A DNA stretch of 64,000 nt from Roseicyclus sp. (GCA_018401965.1 JAGYJU010000009.1:1-64000), one strand, 5' to 3'; counted from the stretch's first letter, positions 1 to 9,494 are shown. Notes: a model not told the origin generated them from the sequence alone. A program made the numbers and translations.

Positions 1-155
1 TCCACCTCGCGCTCGGCCTCTCGCATCATCAACATCTCGACCCGCCGGGTCAGCCGCGCAAGCTCGGTGTCCTGCCGCGCCACGACCTCTGACAGGTCAT
101 CGGCCACCCGTTCCAGGTGCGCGATGCGTTCTTCCAATGTCATGCGATCCACCAT
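1..155 (-). CDS. slyX: SlyX family protein, C-terminus cut by window edge
   Basis: Reads from ATG at 155 leftward off the window edge. About 51 residues are visible, including [20 protein letters not shown], a charged heptad-patterned helix typical of the small coiled-coil SlyX family (about 70 residues). SlyX has no firmly established biochemical role. A second ATG at 143 is the alternative start and fits the family's usual N-terminus. It is divergent from hisS, with about 134 bases between them for two promoters. The C-terminus is outside the window. Confidence 0.75.
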   Translation of the reverse strand, partial: MVDRMTLEERIAHLERVADDLSEVVARQDTELARLTRRVEMLMMREAEREV

Positions 156-289
156 CGCCGCCTCCTGTCCATCTGCCACCGCGTCCTTACAGCCTGGGAT
201 GCGGCTTTCACAGCCCGGCTCTGCCTTGCCGTTGCCGCCCCCCTCCGCTAGACGGTGCGCGACCCCGGACCCGAGGCGTGAAGCAAGCC

Positions 290-1780
290 ATGGCCAAAGA
301 CAAGAAACAGCCCCGCCCCAAGGCCGAACCGCCCAAGGGCTTCCGTGATTATTTCGGCGCCGAGGTGATCGAACGCCAGCAGATGCTGGACAAGATCGCG
401 GCCGTCTACCGCCTGCACGGGTTCGATCCGCTGGAAACCGCCGCGGTGGAAACGGTCGAGGCCCTGGGCAAGTTCCTGCCCGATGTCGACCGCCCGAACG
501 CGGGCGTCTTTGCCTGGCAGGAAGACGAGGGCGAGGGCGGCACCTGGCTTGCGCTGCGCTATGACATGACCGCGCCGCTGGCGCGGGTCGCGGCGCAATT
601 CCGCAACGATCTGCCCAGCCCCTATCGCCGCTACACCATGGGCCCGGTCTGGCGCAACGAAAAGCCCGGGCCGGGGCGGTTCCGCCAATTCTATCAATGT
701 GATGCCGATACGGTCGGCGCGCCGTCGGTCGCCGCCGATGCCGAGATCTGCGGCATGCTGGCCGATGCGCTGGAAGCGGTGGGGATCGAGCGGGGCGATT
801 ACATCGTGCGGGTCAACAACCGCAAGGTGCTGAACGGCGTGCTCGAGGTTGCGGGCCTGTCGGGCGACGACAGGGAAACCGAACGCGGCATCGTGCTGCG
901 CGCCATCGACAAGCTGGACCGCCTTGGCGAGGCGGGCGTGCGCGCCTTGCTTGGGGCGGGGCGCGAAGATGAAAGCGGCGATTTCACCAAGGGCGCGGGC
1001 CTGGGTGACGCGCAGGCCGATGTGGTGATGGGCTTCATGGCGGCCAAGCGCGATACGGGCGCTGCCACGGTGGCGCGGCTGCGCGATCTGGTCGGTGGCT
1101 CTGAAATTGGCACCGCTGGTGTCGACGAGCTGGAAACTATCGCCGACCTGCTTGCCGCCCAAGGGTATGGCCCCGACCGCATTGTCATCGACCCTTCGGT
1201 CGTGCGGGGCCTGGGCTATTACACCGGCCCGGTCTTTGAGGCGGAACTGACCTTCGAGATCCTCGATGAAAAGGGCCGCCCGCGCCAATTCGGGTCGGTC
1301 GCGGGCGGCGGGCGCTATGATGACCTGGTCAAGCGCTTCACCGGCCAAGAGGTTCCGGCAACCGGCGTGTCCATCGGCGTCGACCGGCTATTGGCCGCGT
1401 TGCGCGCCAAGGGGCGGCTGACCGGCGAAACCCAGGGCCCCGTCATCGTCACCGTGATGGACCGTGACCGCATGGCGGATTACCAGGCGATGGCCGCGAC
1501 CCTGCGGGCCGCGGGCATCCGCGCCGAGGTCTACCTGGGCAATCCCAAGAATTTCGGCAACCAGTTGAAATATGCCGACAAGCGCCAATCCACGGTCGCC
1601 GTGATCCAGGGCGGGGATGAAGCGGCGCGCGGTGTCGTGCTGCTGAAGGACCTGATCCTGGGCGCGAAACTGGCACAGGATGCGACGCTGGAGGAATGGA
1701 AAAGCCAGCCCGCGCAGCTCGAGGTGCCGCTGGCCGATCTCGTGGCGCAGGTGCGCGCGATGCTGGACCGTCACCCGTGA
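290..1780 (+). CDS. hisS: Histidyl-tRNA synthetase
   Basis: Class II aminoacyl-tRNA synthetase that charges tRNA-His in the cytoplasm. At 496 residues it fits the family. Motif 2 is visible as [19 protein letters not shown] near residue 125. The HisRS signature [13 protein letters not shown] lies near residue 305, followed by the GGGRYDDL motif. The frame stays open upstream to 137, but the ATG at 290 gives the expected start ([20 protein letters not shown], with the conserved G-F-R-D). The stop overlaps the next start as GTGA, so hisS-hisZ-hisG look translationally coupled. The reading frame is intact. Confidence 0.97.
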   Translation: MAKDKKQPRPKAEPPKGFRDYFGAEVIERQQMLDKIAAVYRLHGFDPLETAAVETVEALGKFLPDVDRPNAGVFAWQEDEGEGGTWLALRYDMTAPLARVAAQFRNDLPSPYRRYTMGPVWRNEKPGPGRFRQFYQCDADTVGAPSVAADAEICGMLADALEAVGIERGDYIVRVNNRKVLNGVLEVAGLSGDDRETERGIVLRAIDKLDRLGEAGVRALLGAGREDESGDFTKGAGLGDAQADVVMGFMAAKRDTGAATVARLRDLVGGSEIGTAGVDELETIADLLAAQGYGPDRIVIDPSVVRGLGYYTGPVFEAELTFEILDEKGRPRQFGSVAGGGRYDDLVKRFTGQEVPATGVSIGVDRLLAALRAKGRLTGETQGPVIVTVMDRDRMADYQAMAATLRAAGIRAEVYLGNPKNFGNQLKYADKRQSTVAVIQGGDEAARGVVLLKDLILGAKLAQDATLEEWKSQPAQLEVPLADLVAQVRAMLDRHP

Positions 1781-2886
1781 CCGCCAAATCCACCCTTCGG
1801 GCCGAGGCGGCAGCCTTCCTGGCGCTGTTCGAGGCGGCGGGCGCGCAAGCGGTCGAGGCGGATCTGCTGTTGCCCGCCGAAACGCTGCTGGACCTCTACG
1901 GCGAAGACATTCGCGCCCGCGCCTATGTCACCCATGATCCCGACCGGGGCGAATTGATGCTGCGCCCCGATTTCACCGTTCCGGTGGTGCAGATGCACAT
2001 GGCCAATGGCGCGGACCCCGCCCGCTACACCTATATGGGCGAGGTGTTCCGGACCCAGGCGGCCGGGTCCGGGCGACCGTCGGAATACCTGCAAGTCGGC
2101 TACGAGGTGTTCGACCGCGCCGATCCCACCCGCGCCGATGCCGAGGTCTTCGCCCTGTTCGCCAAGGCCTTGGCACCCTTTGGCCTGCGCGCGGTGACGG
2201 GCGATATCGGCATCCTGATGGCGGCTATCGACACGCTGTCGACCACCGATGCGCGCAAGGCGGCGCTGCGACGCCACCTGTGGCGGCCGCGCCGGTTTCG
2301 CGCGCTGCTCGATCGCTATACCGGGCGCGCAGCCCTGCCCGCGCCGCGCGCGGCCTTGATCCGGGCGCTGGAAACCCGGGGGGCGGCGGCCCTGATCGAC
2401 GAGGCCGGGCCGGAGATCGGCCTGCGCTCGGCGCAGGACGTGGCCGACCGGCTGAACGCGCTGGCGGCAGATGCCGCGACCCCGCCCATACCCGCCGCCG
2501 AGGCCGAGGTTCTGGGCGTGATCCTGTCGCTCAAGGCGGCGCTGCCCGATGCCTATGAACAGCTCTGCGATGTCTGTGTCGATCTGCCCGGCCTTGGGGG
2601 GGCGGTTGACCGCTTGGCGGCTCGGATGGGTGCGCTGGACGCGGCCGGGATCGACATCGCAACCCTGCCCTTCGAGGCGAGTTTCGGGCGCACCACGATG
2701 GAATATTACGACGGGTTCGTGTTCGGCTTTCTGGCCGAAGGCCGCCCCGATCTGCCGCCGGTGGCCACCGGCGGGCGCTATGATGCGCTGACCCGGATCT
2801 TGGGGGCAGGGCGCGAAATTCCCGCCGTGGGCGGGGTGATCCGCCCCGAGCTTGTGCACCGGTTGCGGACAGGGGGGCGGCCATGA
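1777..2886 (+). CDS. hisZ: ATP phosphoribosyltransferase regulatory subunit
   Basis: A HisRS paralogue that lacks tRNA charging and forms the hetero-octamer with short-form HisG, carrying histidine feedback control of the first step of histidine synthesis. It has 369 residues. The core keeps synthetase-like motifs ([27 protein letters not shown] near the end). I chose the GTG at 1777 because it overlaps the hisS stop and gives a standard N-terminus. The frame is also open upstream to 1696, inside hisS, which is not credible as coding. It overlaps hisG by ATGA. Finding it beside short HisG is as expected, since short HisG needs HisZ. Confidence 0.93.
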   Translation: MTAKSTLRAEAAAFLALFEAAGAQAVEADLLLPAETLLDLYGEDIRARAYVTHDPDRGELMLRPDFTVPVVQMHMANGADPARYTYMGEVFRTQAAGSGRPSEYLQVGYEVFDRADPTRADAEVFALFAKALAPFGLRAVTGDIGILMAAIDTLSTTDARKAALRRHLWRPRRFRALLDRYTGRAALPAPRAALIRALETRGAAALIDEAGPEIGLRSAQDVADRLNALAADAATPPIPAAEAEVLGVILSLKAALPDAYEQLCDVCVDLPGLGGAVDRLAARMGALDAAGIDIATLPFEASFGRTTMEYYDGFVFGFLAEGRPDLPPVATGGRYDALTRILGAGREIPAVGGVIRPELVHRLRTGGRP

Positions 2887-3587
2887 CGATCCGGCTGGGC
2901 GTGCCGTCCAAGGGGCGGCTGATGGACAAGACCTTTGCCTGGTTCGCGGATCGCGGGCTGGACATGCGACGCAGCGGGTCGGACCGCGAATATGCCGCCA
3001 CCGTCGAGGGGGCGGATGTGGAATTGATGCTGCTGTCGGCGGGGGAAATTCCGCGTGAACTCGCGGCGGGTCGCATTCACCTGGGCGTCACCGGATCCGA
3101 TCTTGTGCAAGAACGCATCCCCGCCTGGGATCAGGCCGTGGAAATCGTGGCCCCGATGGGCTTTGGCCATGCCGACCTGATCATCGCGGTGCCCAAGTCC
3201 TGGATCGATGTCAGCACCTTGGACGACCTCGATGCGGTGGCCGCCGCGTTTCGGCGCAAGCACGGGTTCCGGTTGCGCATCGCCACGAAATATCACCGGC
3301 TGGTGCGCGAATTCCTGCGCGAGGCGGGCGTGGCCGATTACCAGCTTGTCGACAGCCAGGGCGCGACCGAGGGCACGGTCGCCCATGCCACCGCCGAGGC
3401 GATTGCCGATATCACCTCGACGGGGGAAACGCTGCGGGCCAATCACCTCAAGATCCTCGAGGATGGGTTGATCCACCGGTCAGAGGCGACGCTGTTCCGC
3501 GCCCGCGGTGCAGCCTGGGGCGAGGCCGACCGCGCGGTTCTGGCCGATCTGCTGGCGCGCATCAGCCAACCGGCAGGCCCGGCCTAG
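2883..3587 (+). CDS. hisG: ATP phosphoribosyltransferase, short form
   Basis: Catalyses ATP + PRPP to phosphoribosyl-ATP, the first committed step of histidine synthesis. At 234 residues it is the short form, without the C-terminal regulatory domain, matching the adjacent hisZ. It begins IRLGVPSKGRLMDKT, carries GVTGSDLV near residue 70, and has the PRPP-loop-like segment around DSQGATEGTVAHATAEAIAD. The ATG overlaps the hisZ stop. Its TAG stop shares the tetramer CTAG with the stop of the convergent DUF1489 gene, leaving no intergenic terminator. Confidence 0.95.
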   Translation: MTIRLGVPSKGRLMDKTFAWFADRGLDMRRSGSDREYAATVEGADVELMLLSAGEIPRELAAGRIHLGVTGSDLVQERIPAWDQAVEIVAPMGFGHADLIIAVPKSWIDVSTLDDLDAVAAAFRRKHGFRLRIATKYHRLVREFLREAGVADYQLVDSQGATEGTVAHATAEAIADITSTGETLRANHLKILEDGLIHRSEATLFRARGAAWGEADRAVLADLLARISQPAGPA

Positions 3588-4021
3588 AGCACGCCGATTT
3601 CGGCCAGCGCGTTTTGCAGCGATTGCGGCAAGGCTTCTTCGGTGTCGCGACCCTTGGGCAGATCGCGCGGCGCGTCTTCGGGCGGCAGGTAACGCCAGCC
3701 CTGGAATGGCCGTTTCGGGGTCGCGGCGACGCGCACCGCCTCCGGGTCCAGCACGATGCCGCAGCGCGTGATACCATCGCCGCGATCCACCTCGTCAAGC
3801 CGCAGAACGCGCTGGCGGCACAGCACCAACCCCTTGAACACCCAGTAGAGCGATCCGCCCGCGAGGATTTCATCGGCGCGCTTGGGCCACATCCGCGTGA
3901 CATGGCGCGGCAAGCCGTCGCCGCCCTGGGCCCGCAGGCTGGCCTGCCACTCCAACAGGTCTTCGACCCGTTCGGCGCCGACGCAAAGCTTGATCAGGTG
4001 GGTGGTTTTCGGCTGGGCCAC
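3584..4021 (-). CDS. DUF1489 family protein
   Basis: A 145-residue conserved alphaproteobacterial protein of unknown function. It starts at GTG 4021, eight bases after a GGAG ribosome-binding site, with AQPKTTHLIKLCVGAERVED at the N-terminus. The middle holds VTRMWPKRADEILAGGSLYW and the end is QNALAEIGVL. The same frame stays open far upstream through nrdJ, but that part is only the antisense shadow of nrdJ. Its stop overlaps the hisG stop. The function cannot be inferred from the sequence. Confidence 0.85.
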   Translation of the reverse strand: MAQPKTTHLIKLCVGAERVEDLLEWQASLRAQGGDGLPRHVTRMWPKRADEILAGGSLYWVFKGLVLCRQRVLRLDEVDRGDGITRCGIVLDPEAVRVAATPKRPFQGWRYLPPEDAPRDLPKGRDTEEALPQSLQNALAEIGVL

Positions 4022-4042
4022 GGAGATCTCCCGCTGGGTTGC

Positions 4043-4062
4043 GTCTACCGCATATCGTAGAC
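4043..4062. promoter_or_regulatory. Inverted repeat between DUF1489 and nrdJ, possible operator
   Basis: GTCTAC-N8-GTAGAC is a perfect 6-bp dyad lying in the 120-bp gap between two divergent genes, about 80 bases upstream of the nrdJ start. Its centre contains ATAT. It does not match the usual NrdR box well, so the regulator is unknown. Operator function is inferred only from symmetry and position. Confidence 0.3.
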
Positions 4063-4141
4063 TGATTGGCGGGATCTTCAATCTGTTGAACGTCGCGGGC
4101 CGCCGGGCTATCTTGCATCCCTGCCCATAGGAGCCATCACC

Positions 4142-6415
4142 ATGACCCGTTTCGCTGCCCCCATCGCTGAACAGATCTGGGACATGAAATACCGCCTGAA
4201 AGAGGCGGGGGGTGCGCCCATCGACCAATCGGTGGAAGACACCTGGCGCCGCATCGCCCGCGCGCTGGCGGATGTCGAACAGGACAAGGCCGGGTGGGAA
4301 GACCGGTTTTACGCGGCGCTGGAAGATTTCAAATACCTGCCGGCGGGCCGCATCGTGGCGGGCGCGGGCACCGGGCGGTCGGTGACGCTGTTCAACTGTT
4401 TCGTCATGGGCACGGTCCCCGACAGCATGGGGGGCATTTTCGACAACCTGCGCGAAGCGGCGCTGACCATGCAGCAGGGTGGCGGCATCGGCTATGATTT
4501 CTCGACCATCCGGCCCAAGGGGGCCGAGGTGATGGGCGTGGCCGCCGATGCATCGGGGCCGCTGTCCTTCATGGATGTCTGGGATGCGATGTGCCGCACG
4601 ATCATGTCGGCTGGGTCGCGCCGGGGCGCGATGATGGCGACGCTGCGCTGTGATCACCCCGATATCGAGGCTTTCATCGATGCCAAGTCGGACCCGGCGC
4701 GGCTGCGGATGTTCAATGTCTCGGTGCTGGTCACCGACCCGTTCATGGCGGCGGTCGAGGCGGATGGCCCCTGGGAGCTGACGTTCGGGGGGCGGGTCTA
4801 TCGCACGATCCAGGCCCGCGACCTGTGGAACAAGATCATGCGCGCGACCTATGATTACGCCGAACCGGGCGTGATCTTCATCGACCGCATCAATGCCGAG
4901 AACAACCTGAACTATGTCGAAACCATCGCCGCGACCAACCCCTGCGGCGAGCAGCCGCTGCCGCCCTATGGCGCCTGTTTGCTTGGGTCGATCAACCTGG
5001 CGCGGCTGGTCGAGGCACCGTTCACCGATACCGCCCGGATCGATGATGGCAAACTTGCTGACCTGGTCGCCACATCGGTGCGGATGATGGACAATGTCGT
5101 CGACGCCTCGCGCTTTCCGCTTGAGGCGCAGGCGGCCGAGGCGCGGGCCAAACGCCGGATCGGGCTGGGCGTGACCGGGCTTGCCGATGCGCTGGCAATG
5201 ATGGGGCTGCGCTACGGGTCGGCCGACGCGGTGGCCCAGACCGGCATCTGGATGCGCGCGATTGCCAATGCCAGCTACCGGGCCTCGGCGCTGCTTGCGG
5301 CGGAAAAGGGGGCTTTCCCGCTGTATGATGCCGCCGCCTATGCCAAGGCGCCGATGATCTTGCGGCTGGATGCGGATGTTCAGGCGCTGATCGCCCAGCA
5401 TGGCTTGCGCAATGCGCTTTTGACCTCGATCGCGCCGACGGGCACGATTTCGCTGTTCGCGGGCAATGTATCCTCTGGGATCGAGCCGATTTTCGCCAAT
5501 TCCTACACCCGCAAGGTGCTGCAACCCGATGGCACCCGCACCCAGGAAGAGGTGGTGGATTACGCCGTGGCCCTGTGGCGCGACCACATGGGCGACGCGC
5601 CATTGCCCGATTATTTCGTCACCGCCCAGACGCTTGCGCCGCTCGATCACGTGCGGATGCAGGCCGCCGCCCAGCCCTGGATCGACAGCTCGATTTCCAA
5701 GACGATCAACGTGCCCGCCGATATCGATTTCGAAAGCTTCAAGGGCGTCTACACCGAGGCCTATGCCACCGGCTGCAAGGGCTGCACCACCTATCGCCCC
5801 AATGCGGTGACGGGGTCGGTCTTGACGGTGTCCGAAACCGCCGACAAGGCCGATGGCCCCGAGGCGACCGAGGCCGCGACCGGCGAAGTGGTCTACATGT
5901 CCGAACCGCTCGACCGCCCGCAATCGCTTGAAGGTCACACCTACAAGGTCAAATGGCCCGACAGCGAACATGCGCTCTACATCACCATCAACGATATCGT
6001 GCTGGCGGGCCACCGGCGGCCCTTCGAGGTGTTCATCAATTCCAAGAACATGGAACATTTCGCCTGGACCGTGGCGCTGACGCGGATGATTTCGGCAGTG
6101 TTCCGGCGCGGCGGCGACGTGTCTTTCGTGGTGGAAGAACTAAAGGCCGTGTTCGACCCGCGCGGCGGCGCATGGATGAACGGCAAATACGTGCCCTCGA
6201 TCCTGGCAGCCATCGGCGGCGTGATCGAGCGGCACCTGATTTCCATCGGCTTCATCGCGGGCGAGGGGATGGGCCTGAAATCCGATCCCCAAGCCGAGGT
6301 GGTCAACCTTGGCCACCGCCCCGGCCCGGCCTGCCCGTCTTGCGGCCAATACGACCTGCGCATGGCCGAAGGGTGCCTGACCTGCAACAGTTGCGGCTAT
6401 TCGAAATGCAGCTAG
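4142..6415 (+). CDS. nrdJ: Adenosylcobalamin-dependent (class II) ribonucleoside-diphosphate reductase
   Basis: Makes deoxyribonucleotides using adenosylcobalamin to generate the thiyl radical, so it needs no oxygen or metal-radical subunit. It has 757 residues in one intact frame. The active-site segment NPCGEQPLPPYGACLLGSIN lies near residue 265. Earlier come NCFVMGTVPDS and QQGGGIGYDFS. The C-terminus ends with two CxxC pairs (CPSCG and CNSCGYSKC), as expected for the redox tail that is re-reduced by thioredoxin. GGAG lies about eight bases before the ATG. No class I genes are visible in the window, and no intein is present. Confidence 0.95.
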   Translation: MTRFAAPIAEQIWDMKYRLKEAGGAPIDQSVEDTWRRIARALADVEQDKAGWEDRFYAALEDFKYLPAGRIVAGAGTGRSVTLFNCFVMGTVPDSMGGIFDNLREAALTMQQGGGIGYDFSTIRPKGAEVMGVAADASGPLSFMDVWDAMCRTIMSAGSRRGAMMATLRCDHPDIEAFIDAKSDPARLRMFNVSVLVTDPFMAAVEADGPWELTFGGRVYRTIQARDLWNKIMRATYDYAEPGVIFIDRINAENNLNYVETIAATNPCGEQPLPPYGACLLGSINLARLVEAPFTDTARIDDGKLADLVATSVRMMDNVVDASRFPLEAQAAEARAKRRIGLGVTGLADALAMMGLRYGSADAVAQTGIWMRAIANASYRASALLAAEKGAFPLYDAAAYAKAPMILRLDADVQALIAQHGLRNALLTSIAPTGTISLFAGNVSSGIEPIFANSYTRKVLQPDGTRTQEEVVDYAVALWRDHMGDAPLPDYFVTAQTLAPLDHVRMQAAAQPWIDSSISKTINVPADIDFESFKGVYTEAYATGCKGCTTYRPNAVTGSVLTVSETADKADGPEATEAATGEVVYMSEPLDRPQSLEGHTYKVKWPDSEHALYITINDIVLAGHRRPFEVFINSKNMEHFAWTVALTRMISAVFRRGGDVSFVVEELKAVFDPRGGAWMNGKYVPSILAAIGGVIERHLISIGFIAGEGMGLKSDPQAEVVNLGHRPGPACPSCGQYDLRMAEGCLTCNSCGYSKCS

Positions 6416-6421
6416 GGGATC

Positions 6422-6441
6422 TGGCCATCGGGTGATGGCCA
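6422..6441 (+). other. Hairpin after nrdJ without a clear T-tract
   Basis: TGGCCATC-GGGT-GATGGCCA forms a perfect 8-bp stem six bases after the nrdJ stop. No run of T follows, so it may stabilise the mRNA end or act with Rho instead of being a classical intrinsic terminator. Confidence 0.4.
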
Positions 6442-6514
6442 TGGGGCGGCCAGGCTGCTAATCTCGTGCGCAAATAACCGGCGGGGAAACCGTCGACTTG
6501 TACGAGGCAGTTTC

Positions 6515-7474
6515 ATGGTAAAGATTTCCGTCGTGTTCGGGGCGGCCCTTGTCGCGGTATCCGGCATGGTGTCCGGCTCGATGGCGCAGACAGCTCAAGG
6601 CTCCGAACACGTCCTCCAAGCGACCCAGGCCCGGCATTCGCTGGGCGTCGTGCGGTTGTTCACGAATGACGTGCTGGCCGACCGCGAAGACAGGTGGCGC
6701 ACCGGTGCCTTTTCGGTCAGCGCCTTTCGCGGCCCCGCCTGGACCGGTTCCTTGCCCCAACAGCCCTTCCAGGTCATGGAATACCGCTTTCGCGCCGAGA
6801 TCATTTCGCCGCAAAGCCTGACCCGCCCGGCGCCGGGCGACCGGCTTTATGCCGGTACGCTTTGGTTCGGGGCGCATACCCATTTCGATTGGCAGGGTTT
6901 TGACATGGTGGCCGGGGCCGACCTGGCGATCACCGGGGAACAAACCGGGCTGCGGTCTTTCCAGGCCTTCATTCACCGGGCGCTGTCGATGCGGCGCGTC
7001 GGGATGGAGAATTACCAGGTCGCGGATGGCACCTATGTGCATGGAACCGTGGAAATGTCGCGTGCCCTGACCTGGGGGGATGTCGAGATGCGCCCGTTCG
7101 GCGAAGTGCAGGTCGGTGTCGAAACCATGGCCCGGGCCGGGTTTGACCTGACATGGGGAAGCTTGGGCGAGGGCGGGCTGCGGGCGCGCGACCCGATCAC
7201 CGGGCAGCGTGTCGCGGGCATCACCAACATCGCCGATATCGGCGGGTGGTCATTCCTGCTTGGGGCCGACACGGCCTATGTCGACAGCTCTGTGTTCTTG
7301 CCCGAAGACCGGGGTTATCAGGTCGAAGAGACGCGCCACCGTGTGCGGGCGGGGGTGAATTTCGGCATCGGCCAGACAAACCTGTTCTATGGCGTCACCT
7401 GGCTGTCCGAAGAATTCGAGGGCCAACCCGAGGGGCAGCTGGTTGGATCGCTCAGCCTTGATATCCGCTACTGA
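6515..7474 (+). CDS. LpxR-type lipid A deacylase family outer-membrane protein
   Basis: A 319-residue secreted beta-barrel protein resembling the LpxR/DUF2219 family, which removes the 3'-acyloxyacyl group of lipid A in the outer membrane. A signal peptide is clear (hydrophobic residues 4-20, cleavage after GSMAQ). The conserved N-terminal asparagine-aspartate pair occurs in RLFTNDVLADREDRW. GAHTHFDWQGFDMV follows mid-protein, and the protein ends in SLSLDIRY, a typical terminal beta-strand finishing in an aromatic. The start is ATG 6515 with a GAGG upstream. Activity on lipid A is inferred from family resemblance. Confidence 0.75.
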   Translation: MVKISVVFGAALVAVSGMVSGSMAQTAQGSEHVLQATQARHSLGVVRLFTNDVLADREDRWRTGAFSVSAFRGPAWTGSLPQQPFQVMEYRFRAEIISPQSLTRPAPGDRLYAGTLWFGAHTHFDWQGFDMVAGADLAITGEQTGLRSFQAFIHRALSMRRVGMENYQVADGTYVHGTVEMSRALTWGDVEMRPFGEVQVGVETMARAGFDLTWGSLGEGGLRARDPITGQRVAGITNIADIGGWSFLLGADTAYVDSSVFLPEDRGYQVEETRHRVRAGVNFGIGQTNLFYGVTWLSEEFEGQPEGQLVGSLSLDIRY

Positions 7475-7601
7475 TGCGGCCTCTGCCGTTATTTTGTGGG
7501 TGACGGCGAATCACCCGCTATACACAGAGAATCACCTCTGATACCCTGTCATCAAGCATGGCCGATGAACGGCTGGCAGCAGAAGAAAACGAGGCAGGGC
7601 A

Positions 7602-8681
7602 ATGGGCACGGGCTTTCGCGGCGCGTTCGTGATCTCATGGGCGCAGACGTGGGTGGATGGGCTTCCAGCGGACCCTGATCAGGATCTGATGGAAGGAATG
7701 GGCTGGAGCTGGCATGGCCGGGCGCTTGCGCTCGAGGGCGATGGCGCGGCCCTGGTCCTGATGGCCAGCCGCGATCACGCCGATCTGCGCGCCCGCGCCG
7801 CGCGCGTCGTGCGCAAGATGCTGCAACGCCCCGCGCCCAGTGCTGCCGATATCGCCGCGCAAGATGCAGATCCGCTGTTGCGCGGCGCCTTCGTGGTGTC
7901 GGACGGCGCGCGGTTTCACACCATCGTTCCCATCGTCATCGAGCAAGGCGCGGCCCCGATCCTGTTGTTTGCGGGCGACATGCCGCCGCCCGACAAGACC
8001 CTGACCATCGTGCAATGTTCCGAACGGATGCTGCGCAGCACCCCGTCGGAACGGCCGTCGGTCATCTGTTTCACGCCCGGCACGCGGCTGCGGACCGAAA
8101 CCGGCGAGATCGCGATCGAGGACCTGGGGCCGGGCGACCGGTTGCTGACCCGCGACAGCGGCCCGCAAGAGGTGCTTTGGTCGGGCCATCGCCGCATGTC
8201 GGGCGCACGCTTGTTCGCCATGCCGGATCAACGCCCGATCCGCCTGCGGCGGGGGGCCTTGGGCCTGGACCGGCCAGAGGCCGATCTGATCGTCAGCCCC
8301 GAACACAGGGTTCTGGTCACCGGCCGCGCCGCGCAAGACCTGTGGGGCGAGCCCGAGGTGCTGGTGCGCGCCGCCGACCTGGTCGGCGACCGGTTCATCA
8401 CCGTCGACCATTCCCTGCGGGAAACCTGGTATATCCACCTGATGCTTGACCGGCACGAAGTCATCTGGGCCAATGGGTTGGAGGTGGAAACCTTTCACCC
8501 CGGCTTCATGGGGCTGGACCACCTGTCGGGCGGGCAGCGCAACCTGTTGTTCGATCTGCGCCCCGAGCTGGCGCGCAACCCCGACCTGTATGGCCCGCCG
8601 GTGCGCCGCATGGTCAGCCGGGCCGAGGCGGCGATCCTGCTGGGCGCCGCGCCGATGAAACCCACTGCTTCCCGGCATTGA
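7602..8681 (+). CDS. Hint-domain (Hedgehog/intein-like) protein
   Basis: A 359-residue protein. Residues about 155-290 form a Hint domain: CFTPGTRLRTETGEIAIED begins with the nucleophilic cysteine, SPEHRVLVTGRAAQDLWGEP resembles block B, and WANGLEVETFHPGF follows. The N-terminal 150 residues show no motif I recognise. There is no C-terminal His-Asn splice junction followed by an extein, so intein splicing is unlikely. Autoprocessing of the N-terminal part is possible. Such stand-alone Hint proteins are common in Rhodobacterales, with unknown roles. The frame is intact. Confidence 0.8.
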   Translation: MGTGFRGAFVISWAQTWVDGLPADPDQDLMEGMGWSWHGRALALEGDGAALVLMASRDHADLRARAARVVRKMLQRPAPSAADIAAQDADPLLRGAFVVSDGARFHTIVPIVIEQGAAPILLFAGDMPPPDKTLTIVQCSERMLRSTPSERPSVICFTPGTRLRTETGEIAIEDLGPGDRLLTRDSGPQEVLWSGHRRMSGARLFAMPDQRPIRLRRGALGLDRPEADLIVSPEHRVLVTGRAAQDLWGEPEVLVRAADLVGDRFITVDHSLRETWYIHLMLDRHEVIWANGLEVETFHPGFMGLDHLSGGQRNLLFDLRPELARNPDLYGPPVRRMVSRAEAAILLGAAPMKPTASRH

Positions 8682-8715
8682 CAGCCCCCGCAGCCCTGCC
8701 TAAAAGCCCCGAATT

Positions 8716-8788
8716 CCCCGGTCGCAAGGCCGGGGTTTGATATTGGTGTTGGTGGCCCCCGCAAGGGAACGCCTGTCGGCCGCAAGGC
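8716..8788 (+). promoter_or_regulatory. rpsD leader with three GCAA-loop hairpins
   Basis: Three consecutive stems each close a GCAA tetraloop: CCCCGGTC-GCAA-GGCCGGGG (8716-8735), CCC-GCAA-GGG (8758-8767) and GCC-GCAA-GGC (8779-8788). They lie between the Hint gene and rpsD. The first could end the Hint transcript, but only three T follow it. The set could also form a structured leader for ribosomal protein S4, which controls its own synthesis in other bacteria. Function is inferred. Confidence 0.3.
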
Positions 8789-8849
8789 AAAGGACAACGC
8801 CCTTCATAGCGGCGCCCCACGGGCCCGCGCATCAGAAGGAGATCAGACG

Positions 8850-9471
8850 GTGACCAAACGCACCTCTGCCAAGTACAAGATCGACCGCCGCATGGGCGAA
8901 AACATCTGGGGCCGCCCGAAGTCCCCGGTGAACAAGCGCGAATACGGCCCCGGCCAGCACGGCCAGCGCCGCAAGGGCAAGATTGTCGGATTTCGGTCTG
9001 CAGCTGCGCGCCAAGCAGAAGCTCAAGGGCTATTACGGCGACCTGACCGAAAAGCAGTTCCGCCGCATCTATGCCGAAGCCGAGCGTGTGCGCGGCGACA
9101 CCGGTGAAAACCTGATCGGTCTGCTGGAGCGCCGCCTGGACGCGGTCGTCTACCGCGCCAAGTTCGTGGCGACCATCTTTGCCGCCCGCCAGTTCGTGAA
9201 CCACGGCCATGTCACGGTGAACGGCCAGCGCGTCAACATCCCGTCCTACCGCGTGAAAGAGGGCGATGTCGTGCAGGTCCGCGAAAAGTCGCGCCAGATC
9301 GCCGTTCTGCTGGAGGCCGTGCAGCTGGCCGAGCGCGACGTGCCCGATTACATCGAGGCCGACCATTCCAAGATGACCGCGACCTTCGTGCGGACACCCG
9401 GCCTGGGCGACGTGCCCTACCCGGTGATGATGGAACCGAACCTCGTTATCGAATATTACGCGCAGAACTGA
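8850..9471 (+). CDS. rpsD: 30S ribosomal protein S4 (frameshifted in this sequence)
   Basis: S4 nucleates 30S assembly by binding 16S rRNA. It starts at GTG 8850 behind a strong AAGGAG. The first 44 residues ([18 protein letters not shown]...) are in one frame. The rest, from [15 protein letters not shown] onward, is in another frame and ends VIEYYAQN. One extra A near 8982 explains the shift, and removing it gives exactly 206 residues, the normal length. The S4 RNA-binding domain ([20 protein letters not shown]) is intact. As S4 is essential, this is almost certainly a base-call error. Confidence 0.93.
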
Positions 9472-9494
9472 TATCTGCCGCACGCAAGACCTTG

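Noticed and set aside
248..1348. Long leftward open frame of about 366 codons opposite hisS
   Set aside because: It is the antisense of an intact, clearly recognised synthetase in GC-rich DNA, with no family resemblance. Similar long antisense frames opposite hisZ, nrdJ, hss, the MFS gene and ftsH were dropped for the same reason.
4022..6058. Very long leftward frame reading through nrdJ into DUF1489
   Set aside because: Only the last 145 codons (from GTG 4021) look like a real protein. The rest is antisense to nrdJ.
4142..6415. Intein in the ribonucleotide reductase
   Set aside because: RNR genes often carry inteins, but this one has uninterrupted family sequence at the normal length.
8975..8990. 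Programmed frameshift in rpsD
   Set aside because: No slippery heptamer or downstream structure of the known kind, and S4 is not known to be frameshift-regulated. The window is full of similar single-base changes, so an error is far likelier.
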